Source: Puniceicoccaceae bacterium (GTDB lineage: Bacteria > Verrucomicrobiota > Verrucomicrobiia > Opitutales > Coraliomargaritaceae). From it: a DNA stretch of 64,000 nucleotides. The DNA lies in contig JAGYJE010000004.1 of the NCBI GenBank assembly GCA_018402305.1, positions 62,001 through 126,000 on the forward strand, read 5' to 3'. Shown in pieces: positions 29,047-39,000 of this stretch (the first letter of the stretch is position 1; each line of letters opens with the position of its first letter). The position numbers were made by a program, and so were the translations under genes. A model generated the notes under the pieces. It did no database searches. It was not told where the DNA came from and was given only the letters and a program-made list of their open reading frames with translations.

Positions 29047-31101
29047 ATGAACGAACCCCAAAAACCCATGAACCGTTACATCACCACACTCATAACTATC
29101 TTCGGGATGTGCGTATGCCTGCAGCTGAACGCATTCGATATCCCCTCTTCAACGGACTTCGAGTCGGACACCATTGGCTCCGAGCCTGCTGGTTTCGCAG
29201 ATTTGAAAGATACGGGTTTTGCCGGAAACTCACTGAACGTGATTGCTGCGGAATCCTCCTTCGTTGATGGCCCCGGTTCCGCAACCACTGGCGGCCCCGG
29301 CACCCAGGCGCTGCATTGGCTGGACACCAATACCACAGATAGCAACCCCGACATTATTGTTTTTGACCTGAACACTGGGATCACACAAGACGTCGTGATT
29401 CGGTTCGATTTTGTTAATATCTCCGGAAACAATCTGCGATTCCAGCTTCTGGATGAGGCAGGCATTCGCGGTATTCGGCTGGATTTGGACAACGGTGGCC
29501 ATATCAAGAACAACGGCACCGGCGATACACTTGAATTTACAAGTAACAACAAGTGGCATGCCTTGGAAATTACGACCAATCTGGCGAACGACACATACGA
29601 TCTGGTTATCGAGCGGGATGACAGAGGATCCCCGAAAACCTTCACCGACCTTCCGTTCAACAGCGCAATTGCGAATATCGCCACGATGGAATTTGTCGAT
29701 TTCTCGGGAGCAAGCAACACCGCTGAATACTACATTGATAACATATCGGTCGAAGTGGCACCTGTTGTAGATCCGCCCGTTGAAACGACTGCGCTTTCTT
29801 ATGATTTGAGCGATCCCTTCACGTGGAGCACCTTTTCGGTGCCGGTTTCCACGGACACGGTTAAGTTCAAGGATGCAGGGACTTACACTGCGCCAGCGTC
29901 CAGTGTCTTCCAGTGGAATGGCATTCAGGTAACTGCAACTGAAGTGGAGATTAATCCATCATCTGGCGGCAATGCTTACACAATTGAGCTTGGTGCTGGT
30001 GGTATTTCCGGCACGCAGGGCCTGAGTGTAATGGGGCAGAACGTCACGTTGGATGTGGGCGCAAACGACCAGACCTGGAGCGTGCCTTTGAATAATTTCC
30101 GTGCGACAATGGTGGGAACGGCTACCATTACTTACACGAATGCAAGCCGCCTTCTGTTGCGCAGTAATGCAAACTTCGGTTTTGAGGGCACTTGGCGCGC
30201 GAATGGCGGCCTCATTCACCCCGAGCAGCAAACGGACTGGAGTGGTAGTAATGATCAGGTTGAGGGCGAACTGCTCAACGATGGCGGTCTCCGCCTGAGT
30301 AATACGTCCTATGATCGTATCGCTGTAAGCCTCGTGGGGGATGGTTTCCTCATGGCGTCCGGTGCCAGCACCGACGGTGGCGAGGTTGCTACTTTGGCAA
30401 CCGGTCTATGGGCAAATCACGGCGACATCTATGGTAGCGGTAACTTGACGGTTACCTCGAACAACAATTACGGCAAGCTGCTCGTAAACGGTGACATCTC
30501 CCATACCGGCGACACCACGGTGGACAATAAGCCAGCAGGGATGACGCTGGAGCTGGGCAGCACCTCGACCTATGCCTTCTATCCGGGAGGCAATGGGGTG
30601 AACAACCAGATCAATGGTCTGAGTGCCGTGAACAGTGCTCTGAACGCGAATGGCGCATTTGTCATCAGCACAGGGGGTGCGGACACAACCGATGGCAATA
30701 GCTGGACGCTCGTCGATCCGACGGCTCTGGCGGTTACCTACGGCGGCACGTTCTCGGTTGCCGATTTCACCGAAGACACCACGGGTGTATGGACCCGGGT
30801 TGAAGTCGGTCGTGTCTGGACATTCACGGAGGCAACAGGGGTTCTGTCGGTCGCCGATGTCGCCGTCGCCGATGGTGGCACGCAAAATGTCAGCAACTTT
30901 ACCTTCGTCGCCGGTGGTGATGCCGATGTCTCAATCGATGGCCAGGTTGGGCGCACCTATCAACTGCAGGTCGCTACTTCAATGAATCTGCAGGACTGGA
31001 AAAATACAGGTCCTCCTGTCGCGGGCGCAGGAGAGACTATTGTTCTATCGCACACGCCCGGCGCATCGCAAATGTTCTATCGTGTGGTCATTACGGAATA
31101 G
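29047..31101 (+). CDS. modular surface protein (module A + autotransporter-like module B)
   Basis: This protein of about 684 aa has a signal peptide (MNRYITTLITIFGMCVCLQLNAFD). ATG 29047 or 29068 are both possible, and the frame opens further upstream without support. Module A (nt 29125-29760) is the beta-sandwich shared with the PEP-CTERM protein. Module B (29790-30880) resembles passenger-associated strand repeats of verrucomicrobial autotransporter-like proteins (GDTTVDNKPAGMTLELGS, NQINGL, NSWTLVD, RVWTFTEATGVLSV). The C-terminal 70 aa end in MFYRVVITE, a common verrucomicrobial C-terminal domain. No enzyme signature is visible. It may bind the polysaccharide on the cell surface. It ends in an intrinsic terminator. 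Confidence 0.8.
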   Translation: MNEPQKPMNRYITTLITIFGMCVCLQLNAFDIPSSTDFESDTIGSEPAGFADLKDTGFAGNSLNVIAAESSFVDGPGSATTGGPGTQALHWLDTNTTDSNPDIIVFDLNTGITQDVVIRFDFVNISGNNLRFQLLDEAGIRGIRLDLDNGGHIKNNGTGDTLEFTSNNKWHALEITTNLANDTYDLVIERDDRGSPKTFTDLPFNSAIANIATMEFVDFSGASNTAEYYIDNISVEVAPVVDPPVETTALSYDLSDPFTWSTFSVPVSTDTVKFKDAGTYTAPASSVFQWNGIQVTATEVEINPSSGGNAYTIELGAGGISGTQGLSVMGQNVTLDVGANDQTWSVPLNNFRATMVGTATITYTNASRLLLRSNANFGFEGTWRANGGLIHPEQQTDWSGSNDQVEGELLNDGGLRLSNTSYDRIAVSLVGDGFLMASGASTDGGEVATLATGLWANHGDIYGSGNLTVTSNNNYGKLLVNGDISHTGDTTVDNKPAGMTLELGSTSTYAFYPGGNGVNNQINGLSAVNSALNANGAFVISTGGADTTDGNSWTLVDPTALAVTYGGTFSVADFTEDTTGVWTRVEVGRVWTFTEATGVLSVADVAVADGGTQNVSNFTFVAGGDADVSIDGQVGRTYQLQVATSMNLQDWKNTGPPVAGAGETIVLSHTPGASQMFYRVVITE

Positions 31102-31142
31102 AATAGCACACTAGCTATTAGCATAATCGTATAGATTTAGCA

Positions 31143-31173
31143 GGGGGTGCATTTAGCACCCACTGTTTTTTAT
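31143..31173 (+). terminator. intrinsic terminator after modular surface protein gene
   Basis: A GGGTGC/GCACCC stem with an ATTTA loop is followed four bases later by a T-run. It lies about 40 bases after the stop codon and separates this gene from the pseudopilin cassette. Confidence 0.75.
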
Positions 31174-31334
31174 CTTCTAGGTGGGGGTTTTAGCTTGACC
31201 GTTGCGCTATGGGATTACTATGATAGTTATGGTTAAAATAATGCAACAACTACCCCTTCGTGATGCTAATCCATTTCCTTCCACTATCGTTTTATGCATT
31301 TTGCGGCACTTTCATACTGCGTGCATTGTAACTT

Positions 31335-34300
31335 ATGAACCGCTTATTTCATGACCCCTCCAGGTCTCCCAATCTAGCCGTAAACACCCCACGCCATCGA
31401 GACGGAGGCTTTGCCCTGATACTGGCCCTGTCGTTGATGTCGTTTATTGTATTGTTGTTGCTTTCGTTCGTCAGTCTAACACGTATCCAAACTCAGCGGG
31501 CCCTAGCATCAAAGCAACAGCTAACCGCGCAATGCAATGCACGTTTGGCATTGTATATCGCGCTCGGTGAATTGCAAAAAACCGCCGGCCCAGACCAGAG
31601 GGTTACTGCGACAGCGGATCTGGCATCCGAGGACGATTTGGGCGAAACCTACTCACCGGGTAACAGTGCTGTTCCGGCCAATGCGACTGCCGAGAACGGC
31701 CTTGCCGCACCTATGCCCGGCACGCGCTACTGGACGGGCGTATGGGGCAACGAGCGTTCCGCCAGTGACGCCTACACCCAGAATCCTGAACCTCGATTGC
31801 TTAACTGGCTGGTCAGCGGCAATGAGGGCGCCTCATTCACGGCAAGCGTCAGCAACGATCAGTTCGGCATGATTGAGCAGGTTGGCAATGAACCGATCTA
31901 TGATCCTTCGGACGTTTCCGGCGTGGCTGTGGATTCGCGTAGCACGGGCATAAGCTTTGGTGGCAATACTCAAGGAGTCATCCTGTTGGGCAAAGGTACT
32001 GTGGGGAGCGAACCCAGTCTTCGCCGTCAACATACCCCCTCTTCCGCAACTGAGCTGCCGCCGGAAAGCGCTTATGTCGCGGTCCCGCTGGTCGAGGTCA
32101 GTACTGGGGCGGATACTGATGGCCGCTATGCCTGGTGGGTCGGCGATGAAGGGGTAAAGGCACAGATCAACCTCAACGAATCCCAGAGCGATTTGGACGA
32201 CGCTGATTACTACTACGGATTTGTCGCCTCCCTGGACGACATTACGGGCCAGACGCGTTATGCCGGACCGCCTCGCAATGCGGTGGAGTTGATCACCGGA
32301 TTGGATTTCGTGACCGAACCGCAGATATACAACGAGCTATTGGAAAAGCTGTTGACGCTCTCGCATGTCGAGATGATGCCCGATGCCCCCACCGCGTTGC
32401 AGGCCAAGGCAGTTAAGGCACGTTACCATGATATTACACTCAATTCCACTGGTGTGCTGGCCGACTCGTTGCGCGGCGGCTTGCGCAAGGATCTCACTTC
32501 CAGCCTGGCCAACTCCGTCGCACCGTTCGGTGGGGCGGACCTCTTAGATGAGTCCGGTGCCCCTTCCCCTACTAAGGGACCGACTTGGAGACGGGTGAAG
32601 GACTTTTGGAACCTCAGTCCGGAGAGGCAGCCCGATGATGAAACCTATGGCCGTTATGATGTCCGGATAGGCAGCAAGGATTCTGTTGGCATAGCGCCGA
32701 TTATATCCAAATTTCGTTTTGTGAGTTCGGCGGAGATTCGCCGTAACAGTATCACAAAAACTTATGATCTGCGCGGCCTGAACGCATTCTACCTGGTACT
32801 GGGTAATCCATACCGCAACGCACTGTACCTACCCCGAAATGAGTATGAGGTGTCCATGCGCCGTTCGCAGGGCAACAATGGAAAGCTGAGCTTGGTGATG
32901 AATGTTCGCGATAAGTCCACGGGCGCTTCGATTGGCGATTCTCCCTACGAGTTGCCACTCATTGACGGCGCAGCCGGAGCATTCGACACATGGTCGGTCA
33001 AGATGTGGGACGGCACCATGCATTATAGTCAGGACGGATTTTCCAAGGGTGATGAAATGAAACGGAATTTCAGTTCGTTTATTAATCTTTCGGAATATGC
33101 AAAGAGTCCGCACGTGAATATGATGCTATTCGAGCCCGACCCGGTGATATCGATCCCGGAGCCTACAAATGGCGGATCCTATGCGGTATCCATGGAACTA
33201 GTGGAGACAGGGAATCTTGAAATAGACGTGCTGATTCACGAAACGGGTGACCTAAACCGGGTGCTGACTGGTGTGTATAATTACGACCTTGCCGGTTCAC
33301 CGGGCATCGGTTCGGGCGATCAGGACTGGAATACGTTGACCATTGGCAATAACTCAATAGCGCTCAATTTCACGCCCACTGCGGATCTCGCCCAAAGGCC
33401 CGACCCCAAAAACCTGAAAGGGGCCGTTGCCGGTGGCTACACTCTGGTTTTGAACGCGGCAGGTAACTCGCCCTTTGACCATGAGCCCGGCGACGGTGTG
33501 TTCTACCAGACGGCGGCGGACGCCAATATGCTGGCTGGCCGCTTTACTGATGCCGGAGGCACGTCGGGGGATAATCCCGCCTCGGTATTCGCTTATCATG
33601 GCGGTTACACCATTCCGGGGAGCGACGATACCTCTTCCACTCCTTTGAGCACGATGAAGAATACTTTTATCGACGAGACGCCAGGGCTTGCGGGCTTTGT
33701 CCAAGGATACACGCTGAATGCCTGGGGACGCCGTACTACATACCAATCCGGCAAACAGGCTGTTTACACGATGCTTCCGACCAGTGGGCCTGACTTGTCC
33801 CAAGGCGATTATCCGTTCCTTAGCCTTGCAGACATGCGCCTGATGAACCTGTCAGGCGATGATGAGTCCTATTCCGTGGGCCATCAGCCCACCAATATCC
33901 TGGGCAATTCCTACCACAACGTGTTTGTACCCAGGACGGACGTGGAGCACTCCATGGTGAAACGTAGCGGCGGCTCGCGCACCTACTACGACATGTGCTA
34001 CCTGCTCAACACTAGCCTGTGGGACCGGTATTTCTTTTCTAGTCTGCCGCAGTCCGGAGGTGGGGTGGCCCCGCTCAACCGCCGTCTGGAAGTGAGGCAG
34101 AATGCTAACACGGTTCTGAGTCCTGCTGAATTGCGGGACACTGATCGGGCAGCAAAGCATCTGAATATTGCGGGGGCGTTCAATATTAATTCGACTTCGC
34201 CCGAGGCCTGGCGTGCGGTGATTGGCGCCATGAATCGAGTGCCGCTGACCGGAGGGCAGTGGGATAAAGCATCCCAGATCGTGAACCCTGAAAGCCATGA

Positions 34301-35066
34301 TACCAACAATCTCGACGTGGACGGAGCTTCCTTCCCTCGCTACCCGGGCGAACTGACTTACAAGGTTCAAACCGGAGACGGTGTCTCTTCCAGGGATCAG
34401 ATAAAAGCAGGGATACACGGCATCGGCGGTTCCAGCCCGGCGTGGTGGTACAGCCACCGTTTGAACGAGGATGAGATCATACAGCTCAGTGAAGACATCG
34501 CGCGCGAAGTTCGCAAACGTGGTCCGTTCCTGAGCCTTTCCCATTTTGTAAATCGCCGTTTGTCCGCCGATGATCTTGGCCGCACGGGAGCTTTGCAGGC
34601 GGCGCTGGACGTCACTCGCGTCGGCGGGACCGCCTTTCCCACCGATGCTGCTATCAATTCATTCCGCTCGGGCCCGCAACGGATACCTTTTGACGGGAGC
34701 GGTTTCTATGCGGAGCCGCTGGATACGCAGGATCCCACGGCTCCCGGCGCCAACCATCACGCCAATCGCATGAAGGGGCTACCCGGATGGGTCATGCAGG
34801 CCGACCTACTGGGCAGCCTGGGTTCGTTCATTTCCGCGCGCTCCGACACGTTTGTCATTCGCACCTACGGCGACGCCATTGCCTATGGCTCCGATCGGGT
34901 GGAAGCGCGAGCCTATCTCGAGGCAGTCGTTCAACGCCTGCCTGAATATGTGGATCCCGCAGATACTGCGGAGGTCGATCCTGTGAACGTGAACATAACG
35001 AACCAAAATTTTGGCCGCCGCTTCGTCATCCGCTCCATTCGCACGCTGGCTTCCGAGGATATTTAA
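31335..35066 (+). CDS. giant GspK-like pseudopilin (Verru_Chthon-A-like)
   Basis: This is a 1243-aa protein with a type IV prepilin-like N-terminus. A basic leader RHRDGG ends at Gly25, and the hydrophobic helix FALILALSLMSFIVLLLLSFVSL starts at Phe26. Mature position 5 is Leu, not Glu, as in GspK-type minor pseudopilins. The long ectodomain includes GRYAWWVGDEGVKAQINL near residue 270 and a conserved end (INSTSPEAWRAVIG, REVRKRGPFLSLSHFVNR, SARSDTFVIRT, AYLEAVVQRLPEYVD, GRRFVIRSIRTLASEDI). It is four times the size of GspK and resembles the verrucomicrobial 'cassette protein A' family. It sits inside the PUL with a small partner gene 19 bases downstream. A surface or secretion-tip role in polysaccharide handling is inference. 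Confidence 0.8.
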   Translation: MNRLFHDPSRSPNLAVNTPRHRDGGFALILALSLMSFIVLLLLSFVSLTRIQTQRALASKQQLTAQCNARLALYIALGELQKTAGPDQRVTATADLASEDDLGETYSPGNSAVPANATAENGLAAPMPGTRYWTGVWGNERSASDAYTQNPEPRLLNWLVSGNEGASFTASVSNDQFGMIEQVGNEPIYDPSDVSGVAVDSRSTGISFGGNTQGVILLGKGTVGSEPSLRRQHTPSSATELPPESAYVAVPLVEVSTGADTDGRYAWWVGDEGVKAQINLNESQSDLDDADYYYGFVASLDDITGQTRYAGPPRNAVELITGLDFVTEPQIYNELLEKLLTLSHVEMMPDAPTALQAKAVKARYHDITLNSTGVLADSLRGGLRKDLTSSLANSVAPFGGADLLDESGAPSPTKGPTWRRVKDFWNLSPERQPDDETYGRYDVRIGSKDSVGIAPIISKFRFVSSAEIRRNSITKTYDLRGLNAFYLVLGNPYRNALYLPRNEYEVSMRRSQGNNGKLSLVMNVRDKSTGASIGDSPYELPLIDGAAGAFDTWSVKMWDGTMHYSQDGFSKGDEMKRNFSSFINLSEYAKSPHVNMMLFEPDPVISIPEPTNGGSYAVSMELVETGNLEIDVLIHETGDLNRVLTGVYNYDLAGSPGIGSGDQDWNTLTIGNNSIALNFTPTADLAQRPDPKNLKGAVAGGYTLVLNAAGNSPFDHEPGDGVFYQTAADANMLAGRFTDAGGTSGDNPASVFAYHGGYTIPGSDDTSSTPLSTMKNTFIDETPGLAGFVQGYTLNAWGRRTTYQSGKQAVYTMLPTSGPDLSQGDYPFLSLADMRLMNLSGDDESYSVGHQPTNILGNSYHNVFVPRTDVEHSMVKRSGGSRTYYDMCYLLNTSLWDRYFFSSLPQSGGGVAPLNRRLEVRQNANTVLSPAELRDTDRAAKHLNIAGAFNINSTSPEAWRAVIGAMNRVPLTGGQWDKASQIVNPESHDTNNLDVDGASFPRYPGELTYKVQTGDGVSSRDQIKAGIHGIGGSSPAWWYSHRLNEDEIIQLSEDIAREVRKRGPFLSLSHFVNRRLSADDLGRTGALQAALDVTRVGGTAFPTDAAINSFRSGPQRIPFDGSGFYAEPLDTQDPTAPGANHHANRMKGLPGWVMQADLLGSLGSFISARSDTFVIRTYGDAIAYGSDRVEARAYLEAVVQRLPEYVDPADTAEVDPVNVNITNQNFGRRFVIRSIRTLASEDI

Positions 35067-35085
35067 TACTGAATAACGCGCGATT

Positions 35086-35853
35086 ATGAAAATACACTAT
35101 ATTGTTTATACATTACGCATGTTGGGTATCGTTTGCCTCGCCATGCCTGCCTGTCTGGTCTGCGCACAGGAGGATGTGGAGATGCCTATGGTGAATGTGG
35201 ACTTCAAGGCCGTTTCCCTAGGCCGAGGGATTGCCGATTTTGGCTATATTGAGGACGGCAAGAAAGAACCATTCTACGCTCCTTCTTATTCACTGTCTGT
35301 TGAGCGCAAGTATCGTGGTCCCCAGTTACTGCGTTTTGTGCAGACGCAAAAAGCGGATTCCGGCAAGCAGGAGGTGCCTGTCGCCAGCATAATGCTGCCG
35401 CTGGAGCAGAAGAAGGTCTTGATCTTGTTCGTCCCCTCGCCAAAGGATCCTGAGAAATTCCTAGCCAAGGCGCTGCCCTATATGGACGAGAATTTTCCGG
35501 CAGACCGCATACGAGTGTACAATTATACGGGCCGGGAGCTTACTGTGGGGCTCGGTGGAGCAGTTCAGAAACTCGAAAAATGGCGTAACGTCACCGTGCC
35601 TCTTCGTCTTGAAGGAGTAGAGTTGTTTATACCACGCCTCAATAAGCCCGTTGGGGATGAGCCGGACTTATGCCGCGAGGTATATTCCGCTCCGGAAGGC
35701 AGTCGCATTACATTGATTATCATGCGCGCTCCAAGCGCCAGAAACTCTGAGGATGAGGCGCTGTCGGTTGTCCCGCTAGTTGACGCACCTATAGAACCAG
35801 TGCCTGGAGCGGATCTGGATGCTTTCTGGAAGCAGGCTATTCCTGAAGATTGA
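35086..35853 (+). CDS. small secreted partner of the giant pseudopilin
   Basis: The 255-aa protein has a signal peptide (LRMLGIVCLAMPACLVCAQED) and no recognised domain. It follows the pseudopilin by 19 bases and is surely co-transcribed. It resembles the protein at 10730 in position, size and layout (VERKYRGPQLLRFVQTQ, VASIMLPLEQKKVLILFVPS, VYNYTGRELTVGLGGAVQKL, SRITLIIMRA). A periplasmic or surface beta-rich fold is likely. Conservation of the pair in two clusters suggests that the two proteins act together. Function is unknown. Confidence 0.7.
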   Translation: MKIHYIVYTLRMLGIVCLAMPACLVCAQEDVEMPMVNVDFKAVSLGRGIADFGYIEDGKKEPFYAPSYSLSVERKYRGPQLLRFVQTQKADSGKQEVPVASIMLPLEQKKVLILFVPSPKDPEKFLAKALPYMDENFPADRIRVYNYTGRELTVGLGGAVQKLEKWRNVTVPLRLEGVELFIPRLNKPVGDEPDLCREVYSAPEGSRITLIIMRAPSARNSEDEALSVVPLVDAPIEPVPGADLDAFWKQAIPED

Positions 35854-36081
35854 TATGCTGATGTAATCCGAAACCATGGATATGTTAAATCAACGCCTGG
35901 GGCATGTTATCGCAATCAAAGTATGCGCCAAATTGGAGGTTGCAGGATTTTAATATAGCTTGCAGCAAAAAAACACTAATGATCTATGTTACTATTTCAA
36001 GCATCTCACAGTTTTTTGAATTACAAGGATCGCAATACCCCCCCCCCTATCCGAATGGGTTTGAACCCATTATCAGTACCT
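35854..36081 (+). promoter_or_regulatory. leader of giant beta-helix gene with TTGCAG motifs, C10 tract and inverted repeat
   Basis: The spacer contains GTTGCAGGATTTTAATATAG followed by CTTGCAGC (35939-35966), related to the TTGCAAG elements elsewhere. It also has a run of ten C (36038-36047) and the inverted repeat ATGGGTTTGAACCCAT (36055-36070). The frame of the downstream gene is open back to 35986, so the C-tract could be in the leader or in codons for a Pro-rich N-terminus, depending on the start. Confidence 0.45.
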
Positions 36082-39000
36082 ATGAATGTCTTATCCCAAT
36101 GTCTGAAGTGTTTGGATGCTGCACGAATCAGCGCTCCGTCATTGAGCCCCATGACCTGCATCGTTACGGGGCTGGTTAACCTGCTGGTTACCTCCTCCGC
36201 TTGGGGCTTGTATACACCACCAAGCAATTCGTTCATCGCACCCGGCGAAACGCCTGTTATACTTGACATTACCTCGGGAACGATAGCCCAGGTGCAACAA
36301 CAGATTGACGACGCCCGGACGGCGAATCCAAGTGATTATATTATTATCAATTTATCGGGAACCTATACGGTCAGCACGACTCCACTGGTGCTCTCATCCA
36401 AGCAGATACTGTATCTGAATGGAATGATTGAAGCGAGTTCGCCCACCGCGACGGCCACGTCCTTGATTTCGGTAGGCTCTGGGGAGTCCTTTGTTGCGAT
36501 CATGGGCTTTGGGCCCGGTTCGATATTGGACGGGCAGACTGCGGACATGCACGGAGTGGAAGTGATTGCTTCGAGCCGTGTCGTGATCGACAACCTCACT
36601 GTGCAGGATACTGGCCGAGACGGGTTGTCCGTACAGGGATTGGGTAATACGGTATGGGATGCTCAGATTTCGATCTCGCGCTGTAATGTGTCCGGTAGCG
36701 GTGATTCGGGTATCCGGCTTTATGACGCCAACCAGTGCGCTGTGATCGATAACATCTGCCAGAGCAACACCACGGCAGGCATTGAATTGTCCGCTGACAC
36801 TACCGCACTGGGCAACAACACCTGCAACTCGAACGCCACGGGTATTTCCGTCAGCGGTGCGAACAATTCGCTCTATAGTAATACTTGTGACGGCAACGCC
36901 GTTGGCGTGGACCTTACTGCCACGTCTGATACCACTTCGCTGACCGCGAACACAGTCAGCACGAACAGCACCACCGGTATCGTAGTGGACGGTTCCAACA
37001 ATACGATATTCGACAATACGTATTCGGGCAACACACTGAATCTGGATAGCCAGGGCAGTAGCAACCACATCGTAGCATCACTGGTGGCACTGGACGGAAC
37101 GGGCAACGATTACTTCTATCCGCCCACGGCGCGCAACCCGCACAGTTCCACCGCAATCGCCAATGGCAAGGGGCGTCATAACCTGACGATTACCAGTACC
37201 ACGATTGACAGTGTGCAGACGCAGTACGATGCCGCTGTGACCGCGAATCCGAACGACGTGATCGTATTGACGCTGGATGGCACTTTCACGCTGGGCGCGA
37301 AACCGCTGGATCTGTCATCCTATACCTGCGTTTTGCTGGAAGCGACCACTACCATAGATAGTGATGCCAGCACTACGGCTGCCTACGCCATCGAGGCTAC
37401 GGGCGAGTCATTCATTAGCATCTCCGGCGGCACTTTGGATGGGAACCTTGAGTTGGTCGGCGGTGTAGAATTTACCAATTGCTCCATGATCCTGATTGAC
37501 GGCGTGACGATGCTGAACTCGGGAGACAAGGCCGTGCGTGGCACCAGTGATATGATACACCTCGTGGATGGCAGCGCCCCGATGATCGTGCGTGGGTGCA
37601 CGATCGATACCTGCGACGCACGTGGTATCTGGTCTCAAGGATCGGGTTGCCTCATTACGGACAACACGATCACCAACTGCAATATGGACGGCATTGACAT
37701 CGATTCATTCTCGTCCAAGTGCCTGGTGGCAAACAACACATGTACCGACCACCTCCGGTACGGCATCTTTCTCGAAGAGGGTGCCAACAGGAACATCGTC
37801 ATCGACAACGACCTGCGTCGCTCTCAGATCGGGGTTAACGTATTCTCCTTCAATGCTGGGCCTACGCAATACAACTCGGTCCTGTGCAATAACATAGACA
37901 GCAATAAGCGCGCTCTGCGCGATGGCGACAATCCAGGTAAGGAGACCAAGCATAATTATTTCTATAATAATGTGGGAACAAACAACACGGAGTGGGGCAT
38001 CGCTTCGCAGACGGCTAATAATTACTATTCGGAGAATATGCTGATAAACAACTTCGATAACGATTGGACGGCAAATACGGTGTTTTTCAATCCGACTCAG
38101 GTCGGCGGCACCCGCGAAACCACCGGCACTACCTTTGATATGACTTTGACGAGCACTTGGGATGCCGGCGTGTTGCCCAGTCCGCGGGACACTCCGAGCT
38201 TTTTGTACGCTGGCACCTATACCGCGCCGGCAACGAGCATCCTCACATGGGATGGCATCTCGGTGGACGCCACCGGCGTGGAAATCAATCCGTCCTCGGG
38301 GGGCAACAGCTACACGATCAATCTCGGCTCCGGCGGCATCACCGGCACCCAGGGCTTGTCCGTGATGGGGCAGAATATCACGCTGAATCTGGGTGCGACG
38401 GACCAGTCGTGGACCGTGCCTTTGAACAATTTCCGTCCAGCAATCATCGGTACCGGCACGATCACCTACACGAATCCGGGTCGGCTATGGCTGCGAAGCA
38501 ATGCGAACTTCGGCTTCGAGGGCACATGGCGCGCCGATAGCGGCACGATCCAACCGGAGCGGCAGACCGACTGGAGCGGCAGCAACGGCAAAGTCGTGGG
38601 CGAACTCCTCAACAATGGCGGTCTGCGGCTGAGCCATAACACATCTTATAACCGTATCGCCGTAAATCTGGTGGGCGACGGATTCCTGAAGGCTACCGGC
38701 GCAAGCACGGACGACGGTCAGGCGTCCACCTTGACCACGGGCTCGTGGGTCAACCACGGCGATATCTGGGGCAGTGGCAACTTGACGGTCACTTCCAACA
38801 GCAATTACGGAAAGCTGGTTGTGGATGGCGACATTTCCCATACGGGCGACACTACCGTGGACAACAAGTCCGCGGGCGTGACCTTGGAACTGGGTTCTAC
38901 GTCCACCTACACCTTCACTCCGGCGGCCAACGGCACGAACAACCAGATCAACGGCCTGGACGCGACCAACAGCAAGCTCAATGCCAACGGCACCTTCATC

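Noticed and set aside
35904..36179. 91-codon open frame ahead of the giant beta-helix gene
   Set aside because: It crosses the C10 tract, overlaps the leader and start of the real gene in another frame, and has no recognisable sequence.
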